DNA of 64,000 bases from HGM04593 sp045630965 (GCA_045630965.1 JAZQTU010000042.1:157383-221382), one strand, 5' to 3'. Shown: positions 18,700 through 27,527, counted from the first letter of the stretch. The notes: a model not told the origin generated them from the letters alone. Made by a program: numbers and translations.

Positions 18700-19482
18700 T
18701 CAACTCACCTTGCTTATAATATGCGCAACTTCGCGCTCCATTACAGGAACTGGTACTATCCTATAAGTCGGCTGATCAGGGTGTAGAACAACCAAATTCA
18801 TACGACTTATTTTTACACCATAGTTTTTCTGCAATATATAACGGTACAGGTTCTGCTGCAGGCAATAATGGATGTACGAAGTATCGGTCAAATGTTCAAG
18901 ACCGTTCAAGCCGTTTGCCCAACGGTTACGTTCGGTAGGGTCCACTTTATTGCTACGTTTCCAGTCGTAGATTTCGTATGTTCCGTCACTGCATTTGCAC
19001 ACGAAATCAAGGGTGCCGGCAATGCGGGCATCGGCATCATAGACTCTCCATTCGGTGCGGAAGGGCAGGAACTGCGTGTTTCTCTCAAAGGCCTTGAAGT
19101 AGCTCCATTCGCGCGAGACATCGATTGTCTGATTACATTTTACATATTTGCCATTATAGCATACATCGCACAAAAGGTCGGGGACCTGCTTACCATTAAG
19201 GTAGTCCTCAATCTGTTTATGGAGGAATGTTCCGGCTTGGCTTGCAACAGCACCTTTCGATTCCCACACCTCGCGCAGCTTTGCTGCTTCAAGCAGATTG
19301 CCGTCACACTTCTTGAGACTCATTGCTTCGGCATCGAACTCACGGAAGAACATTCCCACGACATTGCTCACCGAACGAAACTCTATTCCATTGAGCGAAT
19401 AAAGGTGTGCCTCTTCGTTGAAGGACAACTTGCCGTCCTGCTCGAATGTAATGGTTGAGCCATCCAAATTTGTATTTATCAT
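18700..19482 (-). CDS. Stand-alone PD-(D/E)XK nuclease, RecB/Cas4-like
   Basis: 260-residue protein with the RecB-type nuclease signatures: AGTFLHKQIEDYL (G-x-x-x-H-x-x-x-E, about residue 106), RIAGTLDFVCKCSDGTYEIYDWKRS (motif II GTxD and motif III D-x-K, about 167-191), and QQNLYRYIL (motif Q-x-x-x-Y, about 227). All catalytic residues are present, so it should be an active single-strand-processing nuclease, or a nuclease subunit. No helicase, addB or cas gene is nearby. The start at 19482 is the first ATG. Substrate and pathway unknown. Confidence 0.72.
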   Translation of the reverse strand: MINTNLDGSTITFEQDGKLSFNEEAHLYSLNGIEFRSVSNVVGMFFREFDAEAMSLKKCDGNLLEAAKLREVWESKGAVASQAGTFLHKQIEDYLNGKQVPDLLCDVCYNGKYVKCNQTIDVSREWSYFKAFERNTQFLPFRTEWRVYDADARIAGTLDFVCKCSDGTYEIYDWKRSNKVDPTERNRWANGLNGLEHLTDTSYIHYCLQQNLYRYILQKNYGVKISRMNLVVLHPDQPTYRIVPVPVMEREVAHIISKVS

Positions 19483-19513
19483 TGTTGTTGTATTTTTCTT
19501 TAATTACTGGCAT

Positions 19514-19588
19514 ATTGTCATCCTGAACCTTGTGTGAAGGATCTCAAATACATACGTAAAGATACTTCGCTGCGCTCAGTATGACAAT
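19514..19588. repeat. 75-bp MITE/REP-like palindromic element
   Basis: Ends attgtcatcctga (19514-19526) and tcagtatgacaat (19576-19588) are inverted with one mismatch over 13 bp. The interior contains gaaggatctc and gatacttcgctgcgctcag. The related element at 2771-2897 shares the tgtca-cctgaac end. No ORF. Confidence 0.6.
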
Positions 19589-19628
19589 GTACGCTGGAGT
19601 AACAGCAATTCTGTTGATTTAATTGTAA

Positions 19629-20642
19629 TCAATGCAGGATCTTGTACAGCAGTTCACGCATAATCTCCGCATCGGGCAATTGGGCACCTTCGGCGCCCTT
19701 TGACTGCGCATCGGCAAGACGAATGAGGTGCAATATTTCCATGACATGAACTGCACGGTAATTCTTCATTGCCTTGATATAGTCGCCTACACCCCATGCG
19801 CTCCTGAGTCCAAGGAATTCAGCAACACCACGCTCGCTCTTGTCGGGAGCGTAGTAACACATCATGACATTGGAGAAAAAGCTGAAAAGCAATGCCAATG
19901 TCATCTGTATCGGGTTCTTCTTGGGGTTCTGTGCAAAATAGTTTATTATTTTATTTGCCTTGTAAACATCTTTGTTCACAAGAGCATTCTGCAACTCAAA
20001 ATTGTTATATTCCTTGCTGATACCAATATGTTCCTCCACAAGGTCGGGAGTGATATTCACACTACCCTGCGGCAACGCTATGGCAAGTTTGTCTATCTCT
20101 CCTGCAATTCGTGACAGGTCGGCACCAATGGATTCACGCATCATAAGCACCGATTTGTTATCGGCTGTCAACCCTTTCTCACGAAGATAGTTGTTGATGA
20201 ATGCCGGTAACTGGTCATCACGCATTTTCTTTGAGTCAAGAACCACACCGCTACGTTCCAGTTCTGTAGCGACCTTCTTGCGCTTATCTATAGAGCCGTT
20301 CTTGTGTGCAAAGACCAACACGGTTGTAGGTTGTGGAGCCTGAAGATAAAACAACAAGGAATCGATATTCCTGAGCATCTGCGCTTCCTTTACAACAATC
20401 ACCTGGCGCTCAGCCATCATGGGAAAACGCTTTGCTGCAGTAACAATGGTATCAATATCTGTATCGAGGCCATAATATACAGTCAGGTTGAAGTCGCGTT
20501 CGAACTCGTTGAGCGCATTCTCCATGATGTAGTCGGTTATGCGGTCGGTAAAGTAACCTTCCTCACCCATCAGATAATATACAGGACGATATGTACCGCC
20601 CTTCAGTTCTGACATTATGGTTTCGTAAGTATATTTTGCCAT
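19629..20642 (-). CDS. holA: DNA polymerase III delta subunit
   Basis: Clamp-loader subunit that opens the beta clamp. The N-terminal domain shows GTYRPVYYLMGEEGYFTDRIT (degenerate P-loop region), ERQVIVVKEAQMLRN (about residue 78) and VLVFAHKNGSIDKRKK. The C-terminal collar domain ends in the usual helical segment. 337 residues is normal. A TATCTTTG promoter box on the - strand (20709-20702) lies about 60 bp upstream of the start, facing a similar box for the divergent gene. Confidence 0.9.
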   Translation of the reverse strand: MAKYTYETIMSELKGGTYRPVYYLMGEEGYFTDRITDYIMENALNEFERDFNLTVYYGLDTDIDTIVTAAKRFPMMAERQVIVVKEAQMLRNIDSLLFYLQAPQPTTVLVFAHKNGSIDKRKKVATELERSGVVLDSKKMRDDQLPAFINNYLREKGLTADNKSVLMMRESIGADLSRIAGEIDKLAIALPQGSVNITPDLVEEHIGISKEYNNFELQNALVNKDVYKANKIINYFAQNPKKNPIQMTLALLFSFFSNVMMCYYAPDKSERGVAEFLGLRSAWGVGDYIKAMKNYRAVHVMEILHLIRLADAQSKGAEGAQLPDAEIMRELLYKILH

Positions 20643-20679
20643 ATTTTTATTTTAACACACAAAATACGGATAAAATCCC

Positions 20680-20709
20680 TATCTTTGTCAAGTTAGACCG
20701 ACAAAGATA
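20680..20709. promoter_or_regulatory. Face-to-face promoter pair, HsdR_N gene and holA
   Basis: TATCTTTG at 20680-20687 (+) and its complement at 20702-20709 (- strand box) form a perfect 10-bp inverted repeat tatctttgtc/gacaaagata. Predicted starts (about 20693 on +, 20696 on -) nearly coincide, so the two polymerases would compete. Confidence 0.6.
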
Positions 20710-20713
20710 CAAA

Positions 20714-21169
20714 ATGTCCGCATTAAACCTGCCTTCATACGATACAAAAATATGCGAGCGCGAAGGAAAACAGCAAATTTTTGACCCTTTGCGCAAATGC
20801 TACGTGGCATTGACACCCGAAGAATGGGTACGCCAGCATTTTGTAAATTACTTGACTGTATACAAAGGTTATCCCACTACCCTTACTGCCAATGAGGTTG
20901 CAATAAAGCTTAATAACACCAACCGCCGATGCGATACTGTAGTTTATGACAAAGCCTTGCAGCCAAGAGTCATTGTTGAATACAAGGCACCAAGCGTAAA
21001 GATAACCAAAGAGGTTTTTGCACAGATTTCACGGTATAATCTTGTGCTCAAGGTCGATTATCTTATTATAAGCAACGGGCTACAGCACTACTGTTGCAAA
21101 ATGGATTACGAAAAACAGAGTTATACTTTCCTGAATGAAATTCCCGATTACAACACAATAATCAAATAG
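20714..21169 (+). CDS. Orphan HsdR N-terminal-domain protein
   Basis: 151 residues matching the N-terminal nuclease domain of type I restriction R subunits (HSDR_N). The PD-(D/E)XK core is seen as RRCDTVVYDKALQPRVIVEYKAP (Asp, then E-Y-K, about residues 77-98). There is no helicase domain, no hsdM and no hsdS nearby, so it is not a restriction enzyme. Family members of this size beside holA are common in Bacteroidetes, as I recall, and their role is unknown. The ATG at 20714 is chosen because the predicted RNA starts at about 20693; the in-frame extension to 20591 lies upstream of the promoter. Confidence 0.75.
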   Translation: MSALNLPSYDTKICEREGKQQIFDPLRKCYVALTPEEWVRQHFVNYLTVYKGYPTTLTANEVAIKLNNTNRRCDTVVYDKALQPRVIVEYKAPSVKITKEVFAQISRYNLVLKVDYLIISNGLQHYCCKMDYEKQSYTFLNEIPDYNTIIK

Positions 21170-21201
21170 AAACAGCGTGCTCAAGCACGCTGTTTCTATT
21201 T
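21164..21201. terminator. Bidirectional terminator carrying both stop codons
   Basis: A perfect 18-bp stem aaatagaaacagcgtgct/agcacgctgtttctattt with loop ca. The TAG stop of the HsdR_N gene (21167-21169) and the TAG stop of the amidase gene (complement of 21196-21198) sit at mirror positions inside the two arms. Confidence 0.9.
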
Positions 21202-21933
21202 GTTCAACTTTGTCATTACACGCAGTTTGTCAATCATCTCATTGTCCAGTTCCACCGTAATGCTTGCCTGACGACGCGGTGGGCATTTCGCCAATGTCTT
21301 GCCATAAGGGCTGAGTATCACACTATGTCCCTTATAAGTTCCGTATTCGTCGGCACCTACCCTGTTGCTTGCAGCAACATAACAGATATTCTCTATTGCA
21401 CGTGCACGTACAAGAGTGTCCCATGCAAGCAAGCGGCTGTCGGGGAAATTTGCCGAAATAAGAAGAACATCATATTCAGCCCTGTTATAAAGGAACACAG
21501 GGAAACGCAGGTCATAGCATATGGCAGGACGGAAGCGAACACCACGCCACTCCCATATGACCTTGCCTTCACCTGACTCAAAAACCTTGTCCTCTCCACT
21601 GTATTCAAAGAGGTTGTGCTTGTCGTAATGCCCCATAACACCAGCGGGAGTGATAAAATACATACGGTTATAGTATTTACCATTATCATGTGTCATCACC
21701 GGGACAACCATTGCTGCATCATACTCTACAGCGAGACGCTTCATTACCTGCACGGTAATGCCTTCTGCACCTTCGGCAACCCCTTTCGGCTGCATACAGA
21801 AACCGGTTGAGCACATTTCAGGGAAGAGATAGAGGTCGGCACGCTCGGCGTTTGCAACAAGCCTTTCAAGCCGTTTGACATTCGTTTCAACATCCTTCCA
21901 GGCGATATTCTGCTGTATGACAGTTATTTTCAT
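21196..21933 (-). CDS. Omega-amidase, nitrilase superfamily (YafV-like)
   Basis: Carbon-nitrogen hydrolase with the catalytic triad Glu in FPEMCSTGF (about residue 39), Lys in YDKHNLFEYSGED (about 108) and Cys in RPAICYDLRFP (about 141). These motif contexts match omega-amidases, which hydrolyse alpha-ketoglutaramate or alpha-ketosuccinamate and so clear toxic by-products of glutamine/asparagine transamination. 245 residues, cytosolic. Single gene, ending at the shared terminator. Confidence 0.87.
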   Translation of the reverse strand: MKITVIQQNIAWKDVETNVKRLERLVANAERADLYLFPEMCSTGFCMQPKGVAEGAEGITVQVMKRLAVEYDAAMVVPVMTHDNGKYYNRMYFITPAGVMGHYDKHNLFEYSGEDKVFESGEGKVIWEWRGVRFRPAICYDLRFPVFLYNRAEYDVLLISANFPDSRLLAWDTLVRARAIENICYVAASNRVGADEYGTYKGHSVILSPYGKTLAKCPPRRQASITVELDNEMIDKLRVMTKLNK

Positions 21934-21953
21934 ATTGTATAATTATATAGACA

Positions 21954-21982
21954 ATGAGGGTGACGTTTCCAGTCACCCTCAT
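21954..21982 (-). terminator. Terminator of the first acyl-CoA-synthetase-like gene
   Basis: Hairpin atgagggtgac/gtcaccctcat (21954-21964/21972-21982), downstream of the - strand gene ending at 22001. The U-tract is weak (ATTGTCTAT). Confidence 0.6.
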
Positions 21983-22000
21983 CATGTAAGTTTCCTTTAT

Positions 22001-23680
22001 TTATGAATACATGTATCTCTTGATACTCTGCTTAGGAGTCTTCTCGAATGTCTCACGACGTATTTCGGTATATCCGATCTTGCTGTATGCTGCAAGTTCA
22101 GAGTTCAATGCAAGTACATTTTCGTTAACAATCTTCTCGAGCTGTTCATCGCTGATACCAGCCTTCTTTGCACCATCATAGTCGGCCACAACAAGGGCAA
22201 CAAGCGCATTCTTGCGACCTACAACAAGAGATTCAACAATATATGGAAGGTTGTTTATCTTGTCTTCAATCTCTTCTGGGTAGATATTCTGACCACTAGC
22301 GGTAAGAATCATATTCTTGCAACGGCCCTTGATGAAAAGGTTAGCCTTGGCATCGAACACACCCATGTCACCTGTACGCAACCAACCGTCTTTTGTAAAC
22401 GCAGCTTTTGTAGCCTCTTCGTTATTGTAATAACCAAGCATCACAGCATCTCCCTTAACCTGAATTTCACCAAGTACACGACGTGGGTTAGCAGAATCGA
22501 TACGTATTTCGATAGGATGAGCATTGGTACCACATGAATACTTTACATATTCGCTCTTGTCGCGGTATGAGATAAGAGGACCACATTCTGTCATACCATA
22601 ACCAACAACATATGGGAAATTCATACGCTTGAGCAAATCCTCAACTTCGCGGTTAAGAGCTGCACCACCAATTATTACACCTGTTGTAAAGCCATTACCG
22701 AAGGCATCGAGCAAAGACTTACGTATTTTGTTGAGTACAATTTTATCCAATACCGGTATCTTAAGCAACAGTTTTGCAGGAAACTTGCGTGTTGCAGGGA
22801 ATACCTTTGACTTGAATATCTTCTCTATTACCATTGGAACAGTCAAGAACATGAACGGCTTTACAGCAGCAAGACCAGCCAAAAGACGTGCAGGTGTAGG
22901 CTTGCCTGGCATAACGAATACGTGACAACCGCTTGAAAGAGGGAATATCACATCAAATGCCTGACCAAACATATGAGCCATAGGAAGAATGGCAAATATA
23001 TGACCACCGACACATCTAGGAATTTCACGGAAGCCAAATTCGAGGTTTGCAGTCAAAGAACGTGCAGGAAGAACAACACCCTTTGATGTTGCACTTGTAG
23101 TTCCCGATGTAAAGCTTATCTCAACAGGAGCATTAAGATCGCGCTCCTCCTTATAATAATTGATAGACTCTGCAGTCAGGCCATTCGGATGGCGCGAAGA
23201 GAGGTGTTCATCAATAGTTTTATTAACCTTCGCCAGCACACCTGATGAATCACGCAATACAGAAATATCTTTGATATTAAGTATACCTACAAAGCCTTTA
23301 GTCTCCTCAAGCTTCTCAATAAGTTCTGGAGCAGCACTAAAACCATTATAAGCTATATCATCAGCAATCAACATCTTACACTCCGAAAATGCGCCAAGTT
23401 CAGCAACTGCTGCAGGCAAGAAGTCCGGCAAGAAAGGAACGGTTATCGCATCATATGTAAGAGTCGCATAATAGGCGATACACCATTCTGCTGAGTTACG
23501 GGCATAGATAGCAATCTTATCACCCTTCTTTATACCTGATTCCTCAAAGAGAATGTGATATTTCTCAATACATTCCGCCATTTGAGCATAAGTATAAGTT
23601 TCCTTACCAAAGTTTGTAACTGCAGGTAAATCCCAATACTTCTTTACAGAATCATTAAAATAGCTTATAAAATGTCTCAT
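22001..23680 (-). CDS. AMP-dependent acyl-CoA synthetase-like protein, copy 1
   Basis: 559-residue ANL-superfamily enzyme that would adenylate a carboxylic acid, probably a fatty acid, and load it on CoA. Motifs: A3 P-loop SFTSGTTSATSKGV (about residue 190; one residue longer than the usual SGTTGxPKG), GYGMTECGP (about 375), GWLRTGDMG (about 441), and the C-terminal KTPKQSIKRYMYS carrying the catalytic Lys. It lacks the N-terminal extension and the AMP-linker of classical FadD. It is the most diverged of three neighbouring paralogues and has its own upstream region with repeats, so it is probably transcribed separately. Confidence 0.85.
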   Translation of the reverse strand: MRHFISYFNDSVKKYWDLPAVTNFGKETYTYAQMAECIEKYHILFEESGIKKGDKIAIYARNSAEWCIAYYATLTYDAITVPFLPDFLPAAVAELGAFSECKMLIADDIAYNGFSAAPELIEKLEETKGFVGILNIKDISVLRDSSGVLAKVNKTIDEHLSSRHPNGLTAESINYYKEERDLNAPVEISFTSGTTSATSKGVVLPARSLTANLEFGFREIPRCVGGHIFAILPMAHMFGQAFDVIFPLSSGCHVFVMPGKPTPARLLAGLAAVKPFMFLTVPMVIEKIFKSKVFPATRKFPAKLLLKIPVLDKIVLNKIRKSLLDAFGNGFTTGVIIGGAALNREVEDLLKRMNFPYVVGYGMTECGPLISYRDKSEYVKYSCGTNAHPIEIRIDSANPRRVLGEIQVKGDAVMLGYYNNEEATKAAFTKDGWLRTGDMGVFDAKANLFIKGRCKNMILTASGQNIYPEEIEDKINNLPYIVESLVVGRKNALVALVVADYDGAKKAGISDEQLEKIVNENVLALNSELAAYSKIGYTEIRRETFEKTPKQSIKRYMYS

Positions 23681-24097
23681 GTTAATGTTGTGTATTTAGT
23701 TTGTTATTTCTATTACTTTATTAATTTGCGCCAATTTTCGCAAAGTTTATTTGCAAGTTTCACAGCGAGTGCAACCAATTTTAGCAAAGTCTTTCATGCT
23801 TGCCATGAAATCATGTTCCTTCAACTATTTATTTTGCAATAATTGTGCAAACGAGCGAAACGCAAGTTTACTTGTAAGTTTCACAGCGAGTGAAGCCAAT
23901 TTTCGCAAAGTTTTTCATGCTTGCTATGAAAAACTTTGCAAATATCTATATTTTTTTTGAAACAACAATCATTGTTTGCACATTTTAACCCAAAATGTGC
24001 AGTTTTACATTAGTCAAAAGTATAAAACAGATGTATTTTTAACACATATTAACTCTTTCGACAGTTTTTACTAATCAATTTCTGCGAATATAAGCAT
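23681..24097. other. AT-rich intergenic region with repeats
   Basis: No coding potential seen. It carries a 60-bp direct repeat and a 14-bp-stem hairpin (gcaaagtttttcat/atgaaaaactttgc, 23905-23918/23926-23939), and presumably the promoter of copy 1, which I could not identify with confidence. Confidence 0.6.
23751..23931. repeat. 60-bp direct repeat, two copies (family of 1297-1434)
   Basis: Copies at 23751-23810 and 23872-23931 agree at about 54 of 60 positions and include agtttcacagcgagtg and tttcatgcttgc. The second copy is preceded by aaacgagcgaaac and gtttact, matching the skeleton of the repeat 22 kb upstream. Confidence 0.75.
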
Positions 24098-24135
24098 AAA
24101 AAATGAACGCACCTCAAAAGAAGCGCGTTCATTTT
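24098..24135 (-). terminator. Terminator of acyl-CoA-synthetase-like copy 2
   Basis: Hairpin aaaatgaacgc/gcgttcatttt; on the - strand it is followed by a run of Ts (complement of the A-run before 24100). Confidence 0.8.
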
Positions 24136-24153
24136 CACATAAACAACAAGTTA

Positions 24154-25827
24154 TCACTTATACATGAACCTCTTTATACTCAACTTAGGTGTCTTCTCAA
24201 AAGGTTCATTCTTTATTTCGCAAACGGTCAACTTGCTATATACAGGAAGTTTCTCATTAAGCGCAAAGAGGTTCTGCTCCATAACCTTCTGAAGTTCCTC
24301 TGCTGAAATACCGGCTTCCTTAACAGCATCAGGGTTAGGAACTATAATAGCTACCAATCCATGTTTGCGTCCAACCACCAAAGATTCTGCAACCATTGGC
24401 AACTGGTTTATAAGATCTTCAATCTCTTCGGGATACACATTCTGTCCGTTAGCAGTAAGAATCATATTCTTGCAACGTCCCTTGATGAATATGTTCTCAT
24501 TCTTGTCCATAAGACCCATATCACCGGTCTTCAACCAGCCATCGCTTGTGAATGTTGCATTTGTAGCCTCTTCATTCTTGTAGTATCCGTCCATCACCGA
24601 AGCGCCCTTTGCCTGTATTTCACCAGGAATTCTCGCCGGGTTACTTGAATCAATACGGATTTCTACACCAGGATGTGCTACAGCACCACATGAACGGATG
24701 ACAAAGTCCTGCCATCTCTTATAGCTGAGCAATGGACCACATTCTGTCATACCATAACCGACTGTATAAGGCAACCTTACTTTCTTCATCACCTTTTCAA
24801 CCTCCTTGTTCAAGGCTGCACCACCAAGAATAATGCCACCCTTTTCGATATTGCCACCGAATGTCTCAATAAGAGTCTTACGCACCTTATTATATATTAC
24901 AGAGTTCAATCCAGGTATTGCAAGGAGCACCTTCATAGGAGTTGTCTGCAATTTAGGCATAACCTTTGCACGGAAAATCTTCTCTATAAGCAAAGGAACT
25001 GTCAAGAACATGAATGGCTTGACATCGGCAAGAGCCTTCAGCAAACGCGCGGGAATAGGTTTCTCTGTAAAGATATTAATGTGACAACCACATGTAAATG
25101 GATATACAAAGTCAAAGATTTGACCAAAAATATGTGCCAATGGCAAGATTGACAACAGTTTGTCATTTGCATCAGCAGGGATGTGGTCACGTGCGAACTG
25201 TACGTTTGATGATATTGAACGTGCTGAAAGCATCACACCTTTAGGAGAACTGCTTGTACCGGATGTATAGCTTATGACAGAAATGGCATCAAAATCGTTC
25301 TTCTTGTAGTCGATGTTTTCAGGAGCTACGCCATTTGGGAAACGCTTGGCAAATGCAGCTTCCACCTTCTTGTCAATATTGTCAAGTTTTCCGTCGCAGT
25401 TGACAAGCACTCCAAGACCTGCAACATTTACGAGGCCACAGAAATCGGCAAAGCCCTCAAACTGAGGCAGAACCTTGTCTCGTTCAAGACCTGCAAATAT
25501 AGAATTGTCAACAATAAGCAGACGACTGTCCGATAGACGGGTCAAATCAGCTATATTCTGAGGAAGGAAATCAGCCAACAAAGGTACACATACCGCATCG
25601 TATGAAGTTACTGCAAAATATGCAATACACCATTCTGCTGAATTACGTGAGCAGATAGCAATTTTCTCACCTTTCTTGATACCGCACTCCTCAAACAGAA
25701 GATGCATCTTTTCTATTTCAGTTGCAACATCACCATAAGTAAATGTGTTTGCTCCATAATTACTCAACGCTGGACGATTCCAGTTGGCTTTTATGGACTC
25801 ATCAACATAAGACAAAAAGTGTTTCAT
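24154..25827 (-). CDS. AMP-dependent acyl-CoA synthetase-like protein, copy 2
   Basis: 557 residues. P-loop SYTSGTSSSPKGVML (about residue 190), GYGMTECGPLLSY (about 373), GWLKTGDMG, GRCKNMILTANGQNVYPEEIED, and C-terminal KTPKLSIKRFMYK with the catalytic Lys. It begins 20 bp after the end of copy 3, so copies 3 and 2 form one transcript. It is closer to copy 3 than to copy 1 (SGTSSSPKGVML in both). Substrate is not predictable; there is no acyl carrier protein, thioesterase or beta-oxidation gene in the window. Confidence 0.86.
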   Translation of the reverse strand: MKHFLSYVDESIKANWNRPALSNYGANTFTYGDVATEIEKMHLLFEECGIKKGEKIAICSRNSAEWCIAYFAVTSYDAVCVPLLADFLPQNIADLTRLSDSRLLIVDNSIFAGLERDKVLPQFEGFADFCGLVNVAGLGVLVNCDGKLDNIDKKVEAAFAKRFPNGVAPENIDYKKNDFDAISVISYTSGTSSSPKGVMLSARSISSNVQFARDHIPADANDKLLSILPLAHIFGQIFDFVYPFTCGCHINIFTEKPIPARLLKALADVKPFMFLTVPLLIEKIFRAKVMPKLQTTPMKVLLAIPGLNSVIYNKVRKTLIETFGGNIEKGGIILGGAALNKEVEKVMKKVRLPYTVGYGMTECGPLLSYKRWQDFVIRSCGAVAHPGVEIRIDSSNPARIPGEIQAKGASVMDGYYKNEEATNATFTSDGWLKTGDMGLMDKNENIFIKGRCKNMILTANGQNVYPEEIEDLINQLPMVAESLVVGRKHGLVAIIVPNPDAVKEAGISAEELQKVMEQNLFALNEKLPVYSKLTVCEIKNEPFEKTPKLSIKRFMYK

Positions 25828-25847
25828 AATATTATAGAATAGTTATA

Positions 25848-27527
25848 TCAGTTATACATAAATCTTTTGATACTCTGTTTTGGTGTTTTTTCAAACGGCT
25901 CATCACGGAACTCGCAACGTGCTATCTGACTGTATGCAGGTAATTTGGCATTCAGTGCTACAATAGATTTCTCAACAGCGGCAACAGCCTGTTCATTATC
26001 CAGACCTGCGTTCTTGGCAGCATCATTGTCAACAACAACTATTGCGACTACAGCATGATTCCTGCCGACAACAAGGCTTTCTGTAACATAAGGAAGACGG
26101 TTTATCAATTCCTCAATCTCTTCTGGGTAAATATTCTGACCGCTACCGGTAAGAATCATATTCTTGCAACGTCCTTTTATAAACACGGTTCCGTATCTGT
26201 TCTGTGTACCCATGTCACCGGTTTTCAACCAACCATCGTGTGTAAAAGATGATTTCGTTGCCTCATCATTCTTATAATATCCTATTGTAACAACATCGCC
26301 ACGAACCTGAATTTCTCCCGGGAATTTTGACGGACGGTCAGAATCTATACGCAATTCAAGATTTGACTTAACAACACCACCCCTGTCATCGATAGAAGGA
26401 TGTGATGATGCCACATAGCTAATCAGAGGACCACATTCGGTCATGCCATACCCCACAGCAAACGGTATCTTGATACTCTTCATAACCTTCTCAACATCCT
26501 TGCTGATTGCAGCACCACCAATAAAGAAACCAGCTTTTGAAAGGTTTCCTCCGAATGTATCGATAATCTTTGAACGTACTTTGGCAAGTATCAACTGACG
26601 CACACCCGGTATTGCAAGAAGGAACTTCATTACTGGCTTACGCAAAGTTGGTATAACCTTTGAACGGAACACCTTTTCTACGAGCAATGGTACAGTAAGG
26701 AATATAAATGGTTTTACTGTTGCAAGAGCCTTCAAAAGACGTGCCGGGACAGGTTTTTCCGTGAAGATGTTGATGTGACATCCGCAAGAAATAAGGAAGA
26801 GAAAATCAAACGCAAGACCAAAGATATGCGCAAACGGCAATATAGAAAGAGTATTTCCCGGTTCAGCGACAGCTACAGGAACGAGCTTGCGCGCAATCTC
26901 CACATTACCGGACAATGATTTTGCCTGTAACATAACACCCTTTGGAGAGCTGCTCGTACCTGAAGTATAACTGATAACGGCAAGACTGTCCAGATTTCCT
27001 GGATTGAATTCTACATCATCAGCACTCATTCCACATGGATAACGGGTATCAAAAACCTCATCTACCTTTTTATTATTAATACTATAAGTACCACCGACAC
27101 CTTCAACAGCATTAAGTGTCACAATATCTACAAGACCGATAAAATTTTCAATTCCGGCAAAACCGCCAAGAACATTGTCGCGTTGCATAGACGCAATCAC
27201 GCTTTTATCGACAAATAGAATACGGCTGTCAGATGCCTTAGTGAGGTTGAGAATATTTTCAGGTGTGAAATCTGAAAGCAATGGTACAGCCACTGCATTA
27301 TAGGATGCAATAGCAAGAAAGGTTACACACCACTCTGCAGAACTGCGTGCGCAAATTGCAATGTGATCACCCTTTTTAATACCACATTGTTCAAATATTA
27401 TATGCAATCTCGCAACATTTATAGCAACATCAGAATAAGACATGCTGTTCGCTCCAAAGTTTGTTATCGCAGGTTTATTCCAATTATCCTTAATCGCCTC
27501 TTGAATGTAATACAAATAGTGTTTCAT
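25848..27527 (-). CDS. AMP-dependent acyl-CoA synthetase-like protein, copy 3
   Basis: 559 residues, first gene of the two-gene transcript with copy 2. P-loop SYTSGTSSSPKGVML, GYGMTECGPLISY, GWLKTGDMG, GRCKNMILTGSGQNIYPEEIEE and C-terminal KTPKQSIKRFMYN. All functional motifs are intact. The segment between GYGMTECGP and the adenine-binding loop (VASSHPSIDDRGGV) differs from the other two copies, which is where acyl-pocket differences often lie, so the three may act on different acids. Confidence 0.86.
   Translation of the reverse strand: MKHYLYYIQEAIKDNWNKPAITNFGANSMSYSDVAINVARLHIIFEQCGIKKGDHIAICARSSAEWCVTFLAIASYNAVAVPLLSDFTPENILNLTKASDSRILFVDKSVIASMQRDNVLGGFAGIENFIGLVDIVTLNAVEGVGGTYSINNKKVDEVFDTRYPCGMSADDVEFNPGNLDSLAVISYTSGTSSSPKGVMLQAKSLSGNVEIARKLVPVAVAEPGNTLSILPFAHIFGLAFDFLFLISCGCHINIFTEKPVPARLLKALATVKPFIFLTVPLLVEKVFRSKVIPTLRKPVMKFLLAIPGVRQLILAKVRSKIIDTFGGNLSKAGFFIGGAAISKDVEKVMKSIKIPFAVGYGMTECGPLISYVASSHPSIDDRGGVVKSNLELRIDSDRPSKFPGEIQVRGDVVTIGYYKNDEATKSSFTHDGWLKTGDMGTQNRYGTVFIKGRCKNMILTGSGQNIYPEEIEELINRLPYVTESLVVGRNHAVVAIVVVDNDAAKNAGLDNEQAVAAVEKSIVALNAKLPAYSQIARCEFRDEPFEKTPKQSIKRFMYN

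Noticed and set aside
18700..19482. Cas4 or AddB
   Set aside because: The nuclease motifs are shared, but there is no cysteine cluster, helicase or cas context.
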